A stretch of DNA of 16,478 nucleotides from JBFLVQ01 sp040758525 (GTDB lineage Bacteria > Acidobacteriota > Blastocatellia > Chloracidobacteriales > JADJPF01). Where the stretch lies: contig JBFLVQ010000131.1 of NCBI GenBank assembly GCA_040758525.1, forward strand, positions 1 through 16,478, in the 5' to 3' direction. Made by a program: the position numbers and the translations under genes. Below the pieces are notes generated by a model. That model was not told where the DNA came from. It did no database searches and saw only the letters and a list, made by a program, of their open reading frames with translations. Of this stretch, positions 1-6,322 are shown piece by piece (the first letter of the stretch is position 1; every line of letters starts with the position of its first letter).

Positions 1-28
1 AAGTTAAACAACAGTTACTTTGATAACA

Positions 29-64
29 TCTTATTTTGCGAATCTGCAGTTTTGCAAAATAAGA
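29..64. repeat. 11-bp perfect inverted repeat upstream of the HD oxygenase gene
   Basis: Arms TCTTATTTTGC (29-39) and GCAAAATAAGA (54-64) are exact reverse complements around a 14-nt loop. A G-T wobble could close one more pair inside. No T-run follows directly on either strand. It could be the end of an upstream transcript or an operator for the gene starting at 171. The sequence does not decide between these. Confidence 0.4.
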
Positions 65-160
65 ATACCATGTTTTTAGAAAAAGCCGGAGTAACCCTAA
101 AATAGCAACGCCGGGGTTTATTATTAGTCTCCGATTAAAATCAGTTATTAATAGTAGCTT

Positions 161-165
161 GGAGG
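161..165 (+). promoter_or_regulatory. Ribosome binding site that fixes the start of the HD oxygenase
   Basis: GGAGG lies 5 nt before the ATG at 171. The longer in-frame reading from TTG at 159 would put this Shine-Dalgarno inside the coding sequence and has none of its own. ATG 171 is therefore the better start. Confidence 0.85.
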
Positions 166-170
166 ATTCT

Positions 171-758
171 ATGAGCGAACAGACAATCCCGCAAAGAGCC
201 AGCTTTACTGCCATGAAAGAGAGTACCGCTGAAGATTGGAAGATCATTGGTACGCATTATATGCAATTCGTTAAAACACTTCCTGATCGTATACTTGATC
301 ATCTTAGGCTGCTTGATGGAGATTATGGTGGATTTCCAATTGATAGGTTACAACATTCCCTACAAACAGCCACGCTCGCATATAAAGCTGGTGAGAGCGA
401 AGAGTATGTAGTATGCGCCTTATTGCACGACATCGGCGATACGCTGGGAAGTTATAATCATCCGGATATCGCGGCAGCGATACTGAAGCCCTTTGTCTCA
501 GAAGAGAACCTTTGGATGGTAGAAAAACATGCTATCTTTCAAGGATACTATTTTTTCCATCACATTGGCTTGGATCGGAATATGCGAGAGCAGTTTAGAG
601 AACATCCATATTTTCACAGGACAGCCGAGTTTTGCGAGAAGTATGATAATCGCGCATTTGATCCCAATATGGAGTATATGCCTTTGGACGAATTTGTGCC
701 AATGGTAGAGCGAATCTTTCAAGCACCTAAGAGAACAATCTACAGCACAATGTTATAG
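171..758 (+). CDS. HD-domain protein, PhnZ/MIOX-like mixed-valent diiron oxygenase family
   Basis: A 195-residue cytoplasmic protein, about the size of PhnZ. It is a single HD domain. Candidate metal ligands in order are H62 (in RLQHSLQT), H86-D87 (ALLHDIGD), H97 (YNHPD), H120 (EKHAIFQ) and D159 (KYDNRAFD). The extra histidines between the HD pair and the final Asp are typical of dinuclear-iron HD enzymes such as PhnZ (2-hydroxy-phosphonate cleavage) and myo-inositol oxygenase. Tyr52 in DYGGF matches the position of the PhnZ Tyr that caps the iron site. From memory, PhnZ has a substrate-contacting Glu three residues later; here that position is Phe55. The family call is firm, but the substrate is unknown and no phosphonate genes are nearby. 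A phosphohydrolase role is less likely but possible. The next gene converges 12 nt away and is not in the same operon. Confidence 0.82.
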   Translation: MSEQTIPQRASFTAMKESTAEDWKIIGTHYMQFVKTLPDRILDHLRLLDGDYGGFPIDRLQHSLQTATLAYKAGESEEYVVCALLHDIGDTLGSYNHPDIAAAILKPFVSEENLWMVEKHAIFQGYYFFHHIGLDRNMREQFREHPYFHRTAEFCEKYDNRAFDPNMEYMPLDEFVPMVERIFQAPKRTIYSTML

Positions 759-770
759 AGTCTAATCTCT

Positions 771-1556
771 TCATACCAGAGTTGCTTCAATACCATTGGC
801 AAGATCAGTAATGATCTTTGTGACGTTCGCACGGTAGAAACCAGAAGTGTTAATTCCATTCAGTTCCATAACAAAGAGATCAGATTTGATCGATACAATA
901 TCTATCACAAAAGCCCGTGCGGGAGACCAGATTGCCACGATCTCTTCAGCGAATGCGACAACTTCGTGAGGAACGATAGGTGATAACTCTAGGTCACCAT
1001 AGAACCCATATTGCGAGCCAGATGATACTTGATTATCGACAATGAATAATCTCCATTCATACTCCAGGCGCTTTCGTGGAGCAACCACGATAGGTGTCTT
1101 CAGGGCATTATTCTTACCAGACGATTTCAGTTTCTCAATAAAAAGGATCAGTTCCTGGGTTGGCCACAGGTAGCCGGGCAACTCTTTAAGATCGCTGTCT
1201 GAACGGATAAAGAGATGCTCTTCCTTGCTCAGATCTGTTGTAGATAACTCTTCCAGTGTTGTGAAATAAGCGTCATGGTTCAACATACGAGTTCCGTAAT
1301 GAGCCATATATTGAGAGAAACGGAATATCTCCTCATCAAAGTAAACTCCCGGTTTCCAGCGTCGGCTTCGCGCTACATTGCGGATAAAAAAGCATGAGCC
1401 ATAGAAGATTACTGGCTGGTCTTGCCCTACATCTGGTAGCGCATTAGCCTGAGTCTCAAAATAGAAGGTATCGAACCCTGCCGCAGTGCAGGCTTCATTT
1501 AAGATTGCCGGGCTATCACTGCTAGAACTCTTCTGGATGCACCACAACAAAGTCAT
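771..1556 (-). CDS. ATP-grasp enzyme of the R2K clade (R2K_3, formerly DUF4343)
   Basis: A 261-residue cytoplasmic protein with no signal peptide or membrane segment. The N-terminal ~80 residues look like a pre-ATP-grasp domain (VIFYGSCFFIRN). The segment FIRSDSDLKELPG (R118, K124) matches the Arg...Lys pattern of the R2K group. EYEWRLFIVDNQV (E167, R169), D219 and MELNGINTSG (E231, N233) supply the usual ATP-grasp Mg/ATP-binding positions. ATP-grasp enzymes join a carboxylate to an amine through an acyl-phosphate. The CDC123-R2K clade was predicted by comparative genomics to modify proteins or peptides, but few members have been tested. The ATG at 1556 has only a weak upstream AGGT (1566-1569). 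The gene is transcribed away from the protease gene and ends 12 nt from the convergent HD oxygenase. The substrate cannot be told from sequence. Confidence 0.75.
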   Translation of the reverse strand: MTLLWCIQKSSSSDSPAILNEACTAAGFDTFYFETQANALPDVGQDQPVIFYGSCFFIRNVARSRRWKPGVYFDEEIFRFSQYMAHYGTRMLNHDAYFTTLEELSTTDLSKEEHLFIRSDSDLKELPGYLWPTQELILFIEKLKSSGKNNALKTPIVVAPRKRLEYEWRLFIVDNQVSSGSQYGFYGDLELSPIVPHEVVAFAEEIVAIWSPARAFVIDIVSIKSDLFVMELNGINTSGFYRANVTKIITDLANGIEATLV

Positions 1557-1829
1557 TGCTCTACTACCTGACTTGATTAGACCTTAAACCGTTTTCGATA
1601 TGATGTTTAGTCGCACATTTCAGCTATTATGCTCCTTCTCGCCAGTATAGCACGACCTTTCCTTTAGCCACCGTCAGATCTTAGCCATCGGCTCACTGCT
1701 AAGCTAGCTAGAGTTATTTTTTTGCTCCTGCCTGTTTTTTATTTCATTCCACGTCTCTTAATGGAGCCAATGTTAGGCAGGGAGTAACTAACTGCAGAAT
1801 GTTAGTCATTATTTAGACTGGAGGGAAAA
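1557..1829. promoter_or_regulatory. 273-nt divergent intergenic region
   Basis: No gene is visible. The region must hold promoters for the leftward ATP-grasp gene and the rightward protease gene. Close to the protease start are AATGTTAG at 1769-1776 and again at 1798-1805, with CTAAC at 1788-1792 between them. I could not assign -35/-10 boxes with confidence. Confidence 0.5.
1787..1806. repeat. Operator-like inverted repeat ahead of the protease gene
   Basis: ACTAAC (1787-1792) and GTTAGT (1801-1806) are exact reverse complements with an 8-nt spacer. A third GTTAG copy lies at 1772-1776. The position, 24-60 nt before the start codon, would suit a repressor site. The arms are short and chance is not excluded. 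Confidence 0.25.
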
Positions 1830-3656
1830 ATGGATTTTGATGTAAAAGACAGTCCAACTTCAATGGATCCAAAACTATTAAGGCTATTGGAGCGTAGAGG
1901 TCGTGGCATAGTCACTGAGGCAACCTCTTCAACCAGCGCTGATGAGGTTGCCGTAGTCGCTAAGGTTAACAATATTGATGCCTGGAACGCTCATAGCGAA
2001 GTGCGCGAAGGTGTTGATCTGGGCGTTGACGAAGATGGTTACTATATTGTCACGGCACGCATACCACTTACCCGTGTAGAGCATTTGAGAAACGCTCCAG
2101 AGGTGAGCAGCCTAAAGCCTGCCAGACGGCTGAGAACTCTACTCCATGATACTATTAATGAGATCAGTGCCAGAGAAGATCTGCTGCCGCACGCCAGCAT
2201 AGGCAAACAGGGCAAGGGCGTTGTCATCGGAATAATCGATTATGGTTGTGATTTCGCCCATAAGAATTTTACTAATGCCAATGGAACAACTAGGCTATTA
2301 GCTCTATGGCATCAGGACGGCAGCTCAGGACCAGGTAGCCCCTTTGGTTATGGCCGAGAATATCCCCGTGAACAGATTAATCAAGCTCTGCAGTTTTCCA
2401 ATCCCTATGTCGCTTTGGGGTATGGTACAAACTCTTTTACGTTGCCAAAAGGATCTCATGGTACTCATGTAATGGATATTAGCGCTGGCAATGGTAATGG
2501 TACAGCAGTACCAGGAGTAGCGCCAAATGCCGATCTGGTATTTGTGCATATCTCTAATACAGATATCCCATTTGACGGTGAGGGGGTTATTGGCAGCTCT
2601 TTTGGAGACTCTGTACATCTGCTAGAAGCCATCAAATATATATTTGATAAGGCAGGTAATAGACCCTGTGTTATCAATCTCAGCCTAGGAACTAATGGAG
2701 GACCACATGATGGTTCAACACTAGTTGAACAAGGGATCGATAAACTGGTCAGTCAAGCACCTAACAGAGCTGTTGTTATTGCTGCCTCAAACTCATTTGA
2801 GGATGGTATACACGCCTCAGGTAAAGTAACAAATCAGAGCCATGTCGATCTAAACTGGATTATCCCTGCTCAAGATCTAACATCAAACGAACTTGAGATC
2901 TGGTATTCAGGCGAAGATCAATTTAGATTGGAAATCATCCTGCCAAATGGTACTAGTTTGGGATCACTGAAACTAGGACAAGAAGGACGCATCAGAGATC
3001 AACAAGGCAATACCCTGCTATTTGCTGCACATCGCCGCCATGATCCAAACAATAAGGATAATGTAATTGGTATCTTTATTGAGAACACTCTACCAATAGG
3101 TCCGTGGACACTGCGACTGCACGGAGTAAATGTTACTAATGGTGATTTTCATGCCTGGATTGAGCGTGATGATGCTGGTCAGTCAAGCTTTGCCCCTCCA
3201 AATAACAATAGTCATACGTTAGGCTCTATCTCTTGTGGAAAGAAGAGCATTGTAGTGGGTTCTTATGATGCCCATAAGACCAGCAGACCGATCTCATGGT
3301 TTTCTAGTGCCGGCCCAACCCGTGATAATCGTCAGAAACCAGAAATAAGCGCACCCGGCCATAATGTTTTGGCAGCATCATCACGTTCCATCAATGGAAC
3401 AGTGCGTATGTCTGGTACAAGTATGGCGGCACCCGCTGTTACTGGCGTTATTGCACTGATGTTAGCAGAAGCTTTTGCACTAGGGCTAAATCTTAAAATT
3501 GATCAGATTCGCACGATTATACAGAGTATTGCGAGAAAGAATCCTCCTAGTATAACGTCAGCTTGGGATGCTCGTTATGGGTTTGGCCGTATCGATGCCA
3601 ATGCTGCTATACTAGCGGTAAGAGCACTGGTTGTAGCAGCACCGGCAGGAGCATAG
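1830..3656 (+). CDS. Subtilisin-like serine protease (family S8), non-secreted, with an inserted beta domain
   Basis: A 608-residue S8 peptidase. Visible catalytic residues are D137 (GIIDYGCD), H210 (SHGTHVMD), oxyanion N321 (IAASNSFEDG) and S531 (GTSMAAPAVTG). Residues ~40-120 look like an I9-type propeptide (AVVAKV at 41-46, VEHLRNAPEVSSLKPARRLR at 83-102). There is no signal peptide, so it probably acts in the cytoplasm or leaves by a non-Sec route. Between N321 and S531 sits a hydrophilic beta-rich insert of ~130 residues (about 325-455; LEIWYSGEDQFRLEI...WTLRLHGV). This resembles the jelly-roll insert of CspA/CspB-like subtilases, which makes the protein longer than a minimal subtilisin (~270 residues mature). 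The start has GGAGG at 1820-1824, 5 nt before the ATG. The 111-aa gene downstream appears to be a propeptide-like partner. The substrate is unknown. Confidence 0.93.
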   Translation: MDFDVKDSPTSMDPKLLRLLERRGRGIVTEATSSTSADEVAVVAKVNNIDAWNAHSEVREGVDLGVDEDGYYIVTARIPLTRVEHLRNAPEVSSLKPARRLRTLLHDTINEISAREDLLPHASIGKQGKGVVIGIIDYGCDFAHKNFTNANGTTRLLALWHQDGSSGPGSPFGYGREYPREQINQALQFSNPYVALGYGTNSFTLPKGSHGTHVMDISAGNGNGTAVPGVAPNADLVFVHISNTDIPFDGEGVIGSSFGDSVHLLEAIKYIFDKAGNRPCVINLSLGTNGGPHDGSTLVEQGIDKLVSQAPNRAVVIAASNSFEDGIHASGKVTNQSHVDLNWIIPAQDLTSNELEIWYSGEDQFRLEIILPNGTSLGSLKLGQEGRIRDQQGNTLLFAAHRRHDPNNKDNVIGIFIENTLPIGPWTLRLHGVNVTNGDFHAWIERDDAGQSSFAPPNNNSHTLGSISCGKKSIVVGSYDAHKTSRPISWFSSAGPTRDNRQKPEISAPGHNVLAASSRSINGTVRMSGTSMAAPAVTGVIALMLAEAFALGLNLKIDQIRTIIQSIARKNPPSITSAWDARYGFGRIDANAAILAVRALVVAAPAGA

Positions 3657-3677
3657 ATAGTCAGAGTTGTACTTTAA

Positions 3678-3714
3678 CCAAAAAGAGTAGCGCTCTATTG
3701 GCTACTCTTTTTGG
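3678..3714 (+). terminator. 14-bp perfect hairpin between the protease gene and its downstream neighbour
   Basis: Arms CCAAAAAGAGTAGC (3678-3691) and GCTACTCTTTTTGG (3701-3714) are exact reverse complements with a 9-nt loop. The T5 run forms part of the right arm and faces an A5 run, so the stem could act as a terminator on either strand. It begins 21 nt after the protease stop and ends only 12 nt before the Shine-Dalgarno of the next gene. It may therefore attenuate read-through rather than fully end the transcript. Confidence 0.75.
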
Positions 3715-3726
3715 AAAATAGTTATA

Positions 3727-3732
3727 AAGGTG
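3727..3732 (+). promoter_or_regulatory. Ribosome binding site that sets the start of the small partner gene
   Basis: AAGGTG at 3727-3732 lies 9 nt before ATG 3742. The in-frame GTG at 3730 overlaps this element and has no Shine-Dalgarno of its own, so the ATG is preferred. Confidence 0.6.
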
Positions 3733-3741
3733 AAAATTAGT

Positions 3742-4077
3742 ATGAACTCAAAAGATCCCCAAGATAATAAAGAGATAGATAAACAAGAGTCTGATTTATC
3801 AAAAGATAATAGATACTATTTTGAAACTGTTGATATTGATAATACAAAGTTGGAATTAGAGAGATCACAACTTAAACATCAGGATCAAGAGCAACAGAGT
3901 CTGGCAGTAATTATCAAGGTCGCGCAACCTGGTTATGTACCAGCCGGAGTGGTAGTTCGTGCCTGGATCTCTGACGATCTATTTACTGCACAGATGCAAC
4001 TTAGTGACAAGGATCGCATTGAACAAGACAGTATGGTAATTAGTGTTAGTCCCGCAGAACGATTACGTAGCAGCTAG
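3742..4077 (+). CDS. Small propeptide-like protein, possible inhibitor or chaperone of the adjacent subtilase
   Basis: A 111-residue protein with no signal peptide. Residues 1-52 are very polar (Lys, Asp, Glu, Gln, Asn) and probably disordered. Residues 53-111 look folded and resemble the propeptide region of the neighbouring protease. AVIIKV (55-60) matches AVVAKV (41-46 of the protease). RIEQDSMVISVSPAERLR (92-109) aligns without gaps to HLRNAPEVSSLKPARRLR (85-102), sharing the V, S, P-A and R-L-R positions. The spacing between the two blocks is similar (37 and 44 residues). The protein stops two residues after the shared block, where an I9 propeptide would enter the protease active site. 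I9-type propeptides fold and inhibit subtilases, and free-standing inhibitors of this kind are known. The function here is inferred from alignment by eye. Confidence 0.62.
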   Translation: MNSKDPQDNKEIDKQESDLSKDNRYYFETVDIDNTKLELERSQLKHQDQEQQSLAVIIKVAQPGYVPAGVVVRAWISDDLFTAQMQLSDKDRIEQDSMVISVSPAERLRSS

Positions 4078-4283
4078 TCTATCAACTATTCAAGCACAAA
4101 TTGGCTGATAACAGTTAAGGCAACTTAACCCTTAAATAAAATCTCTCTTAAAATAGATACTATACTCTTATCACAGGCAATACTATAGCCAGCATGGTTG
4201 TCTTAATTACTGTGTGTTTGCTGCATCTTTCTGACTTAAATAGTTAGTTCACTAATTGTTGTTGTGTTATATTTGAGGCTGCT
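4078..4283. other. 206-nt intergenic region before the metal-efflux locus
   Basis: No gene is seen. A small hairpin, GTTAAG (4114-4119), GCAA loop, CTTAAC (4124-4129), follows the small partner gene by 36 nt but has no T-run. A TATACT box at 4161-4166 would suit a -10 element, although no convincing -35 sits 17 nt upstream. The promoter for the Cys-rich protein presumably lies here. Confidence 0.35.
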
Positions 4284-4673
4284 ATGTTTTTAGGTCTACC
4301 AATAAATCTATTGATGCGAGGTCGTCTGCAGCGCGGCATAGCACTGTTCTTCTTTCTGTTTGCCTTTGTAGACCTGATGTTGTGTGCCCCTTGCAATGAA
4401 TTATTAGAAAATTTCACTGCAGTAAGCAGCAATAATTTTGATTTACTTAGTAGTGAAAATTATTTTCTTGTGTCTGCTTCCCAATCAGAAGATGATGGCA
4501 AACCTTTAGATCATAGTGAGGAAGAATGTTTCTGTTGTTGCTCACATTTACTGGCAAGCAAGAACTTCTTTATTAATGCTTTTGATGTGATTCAGCCAAC
4601 CAGCAGTGTTGGTAATTCATGGTTACCCTCATCTCCACCCCAAACTACATTTCACCCTCCTCGCTTTTCCTAA
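4284..4673 (+). CDS. Small exported Cys-rich protein preceding a heavy-metal efflux pump
   Basis: A 129-residue protein of no family I can name. Residues 12-16 are basic (RGRLQR) and 19-33 very hydrophobic (IALFFFLFAFVDLML), giving a signal peptide or membrane anchor. Cleavage after the LCA at 33-35 is possible, and C34/C37 lie just there. The mature part has an acidic stretch (HSEEE, 77-81) followed by CFCCCSH (C82, C84, C85, C86, H88), a dense soft-metal ligand cluster. It ends in a Pro-rich tail (SSPPQTTFHPPRFS). The start is supported by GAGG 7 nt upstream; a later in-frame ATG at 4314 has no Shine-Dalgarno. The gene lies 164 nt before the czcB-type gene on the same strand. I infer a periplasmic metal-binding or sensing accessory, perhaps like the small proteins tied to Czc/Cus systems, but no homology to those is visible. 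Confidence 0.7.
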   Translation: MFLGLPINLLMRGRLQRGIALFFFLFAFVDLMLCAPCNELLENFTAVSSNNFDLLSSENYFLVSASQSEDDGKPLDHSEEECFCCCSHLLASKNFFINAFDVIQPTSSVGNSWLPSSPPQTTFHPPRFS

Positions 4674-4707
4674 ACTTTTCTAGTTAGCAATTTGGTCTAG
4701 CTGCAAC

Positions 4708-4722
4708 GCTGCTACTAGCAGC
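4708..4722. repeat. Palindrome upstream of the efflux adaptor gene
   Basis: GCTGCTA-C-TAGCAGC is a perfect 7-bp inverted repeat around one base. It is nested in a looser pair, TCTAGCTGC (4696-4704) with GCAGC and CTAGA (to 4729). Lying about 116 nt before the adaptor start, it is a plausible operator for a metal-responsive regulator or a structured leader element. The regulator itself is not in the window. Confidence 0.35.
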
Positions 4723-4757
4723 TTCTAGAGGCAGTATAGGTCTGCGCTGGCAGCAGC

Positions 4758-4780
4758 AATCTACCGTCAAGCGGCAGATT
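4758..4780 (+). promoter_or_regulatory. Hairpin in the leader of the efflux adaptor gene
   Basis: AATCTACCG (4758-4766) pairs with CGGCAGATT (4772-4780) across a 5-nt loop, with one A-C mismatch. It ends 57 nt before the start codon. No T-run follows, so it is not a standard terminator. It could be an attenuator or an mRNA-stabilising stem between the Cys-rich gene and the adaptor gene. Confidence 0.3.
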
Positions 4781-4837
4781 CAACAAGGCCACTATCTAAC
4801 ATATTTGAGTACTAGGTAAGTCCAAGTGAGGTAGCAA

Positions 4838-6322
4838 ATGAGTGATGAGACAAATGAGACCAACGGCAAAGAACTTAAACCAGAACCAATCCAAGATGAA
4901 CTGACCATTACCAATCGAGTAACTACTATTAATAGGATAGCAAGCCTTCTCTCTCTAAGACAAAAGCAGTTACTTATTATCGCTTTCACACTTATTGGTG
5001 TCATCGCGCTAGCATTAATATTTTGGCGGCAAGAACGTGAGCCCGCCATAGACCAGAACAGGCATGAACATGAAAGAGAAGGGGTAATCGATCAAGTAAC
5101 ACTATCGCCTGAAGCGCTATCGAGCGCTAGTATTGAGACTGTTGAGGTAGGTAGCCAGCCAATTGTTACTACGCTACTGGTGACCGGTACTGTGCAGGCT
5201 AACCAACAACAGATACAGCAGGCGACGCCGCTTATTTCTGGCCGTACTGAGCGGGTGAATGTTCAACTGGGTGACTGGGTGAAGGCTGGAACTATACTTG
5301 CCGTGATTGCCAGCCCTCAAATAGCGCAAATGCATGGCAAGTTGCATGAAGCGGAAACGCGCCTAGCGTTAGCTGAGCGTAACCTGCAGCGTGTTCAACG
5401 TAGTGAAAACCGTGTTGCCGTACTAACTGCAAAAGCCAAGCTAGATGAGACCGAGACAACCCTGCGACGCATTCGCCGAATAGTTGAATTGGGCGCTGGC
5501 GCTGCTAAAGATTTAATTGCCGCCGAAGCCGCATTCCAAACCGCCAAGGCAGAATATGAGTTTCACAGCAATATTGCCCTTAATCGCGAAATACAGGAAT
5601 CCAAAGCAGAAGTGGAAACAGCCAGGGTCGATGTTACACATATTAGGGATGAACTGCTTGCATACGGCGTATCTATAGTCGGACGAGGTGAACAGGATGA
5701 TCATGATCACAATACTGCTATTGTCCCTCTACGTGCGCCTATCTCAGGTACTGTTATAGAAAGATTGGTAAATGCAGGCGCCGGAATAGAGGCTGGCAAA
5801 GCTCTATTTACTATTGCCAACCTCTCGACCGTCTGGGTCATTGCTAATATTCCAGAAAGCCAGATTAAACATCTGCGCGTGGGCACTCAGGCAAATATTC
5901 GTGCTGCTGCGTTAACAGAATCATCCATTTCTGGCTATGTTACTTATATCAATCCGTTGCTAAACGAAGAGACACGGACAGTGCCAGTACGTATTGAGGT
6001 CAGTAATGTTAATGAGCAGCTTAAAATTGGTATGTTTGTTGAAGTTGACTTTCCTAACGTGGAAGGTGCTGAAGCCAAAGGTGAAGAGTTAGTGATTCCA
6101 GAAGAGGCAGTACAACGTATTGATACACGGACAGTAGTCTTTATTCCCAAACAAGATCGATCAGGGAACTTTGAGGTGCGTAATGTAGAGTTAGGCAGTT
6201 TAGTGAATGGATATCGTCGGATTGTTAATGGATTATCGCCAGGCGAACGTGTAGTAACAAAAGGAAGCTTTACTCTCAAAGGTCAGCTGCTAAGAGGCGA
6301 ATTGGAGGAGGATCATCACTAA
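4838..6322 (+). CDS. czcB: RND efflux periplasmic adaptor (membrane-fusion protein), CzcB/CusB type
   Basis: A 494-residue adaptor linking an inner-membrane RND pump to an outer-membrane channel. The order is a cytoplasmic N-terminal tail (1-43, longer than usual), one transmembrane helix (~44-63), a beta-barrel/lipoyl start (VTGTVQANQQQ...PLISGRTERVNVQLGDWVKAGTILAVIASP, 115-160), a coiled-coil hairpin (~163-275, Ala/Glu/Arg rich), the second lipoyl half (LRAPISGTVIERLVNAGAGIEAGKALFTIANLSTVWV, 298-334), a beta-barrel (335-405) and a membrane-proximal domain (419-485). Three His/acidic clusters stand out: HEHE (76-79), DDHDH (287-291) and the C-terminal EDHH (491-494). These suit metal binding. 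GTGAGG sits 6 nt before the ATG. The stop overlaps the pump start by one base (TAATG), showing translational coupling. czcB denotes the family; the exact metal is not proven. Confidence 0.9.
   Translation: MSDETNETNGKELKPEPIQDELTITNRVTTINRIASLLSLRQKQLLIIAFTLIGVIALALIFWRQEREPAIDQNRHEHEREGVIDQVTLSPEALSSASIETVEVGSQPIVTTLLVTGTVQANQQQIQQATPLISGRTERVNVQLGDWVKAGTILAVIASPQIAQMHGKLHEAETRLALAERNLQRVQRSENRVAVLTAKAKLDETETTLRRIRRIVELGAGAAKDLIAAEAAFQTAKAEYEFHSNIALNREIQESKAEVETARVDVTHIRDELLAYGVSIVGRGEQDDHDHNTAIVPLRAPISGTVIERLVNAGAGIEAGKALFTIANLSTVWVIANIPESQIKHLRVGTQANIRAAALTESSISGYVTYINPLLNEETRTVPVRIEVSNVNEQLKIGMFVEVDFPNVEGAEAKGEELVIPEEAVQRIDTRTVVFIPKQDRSGNFEVRNVELGSLVNGYRRIVNGLSPGERVVTKGSFTLKGQLLRGELEEDHH

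Noticed and set aside
159..170. TTG start giving four extra residues on the HD oxygenase
   Set aside because: The GGAGG ribosome site would lie inside the coding sequence and TTG 159 has no site of its own. ATG 171 is well placed.
1830..3656. Reading the subtilase as a secreted enzyme
   Set aside because: The first 40 residues are charged and polar with no hydrophobic stretch, so no Sec or Tat signal is visible.
3730..3741. GTG start for the small partner gene
   Set aside because: It overlaps the AAGGTG element that serves ATG 3742, and no other Shine-Dalgarno precedes it.
4114..4129. Six-bp hairpin after the small partner gene as a terminator
   Set aside because: The stem is short and A/T-rich and no T-run follows, so termination is not supported.
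4244..4432. Open frame opposite the Cys-rich protein
   Set aside because: It lies antisense to a better-supported gene with a Shine-Dalgarno and signal peptide, and its product shows no recognisable features.
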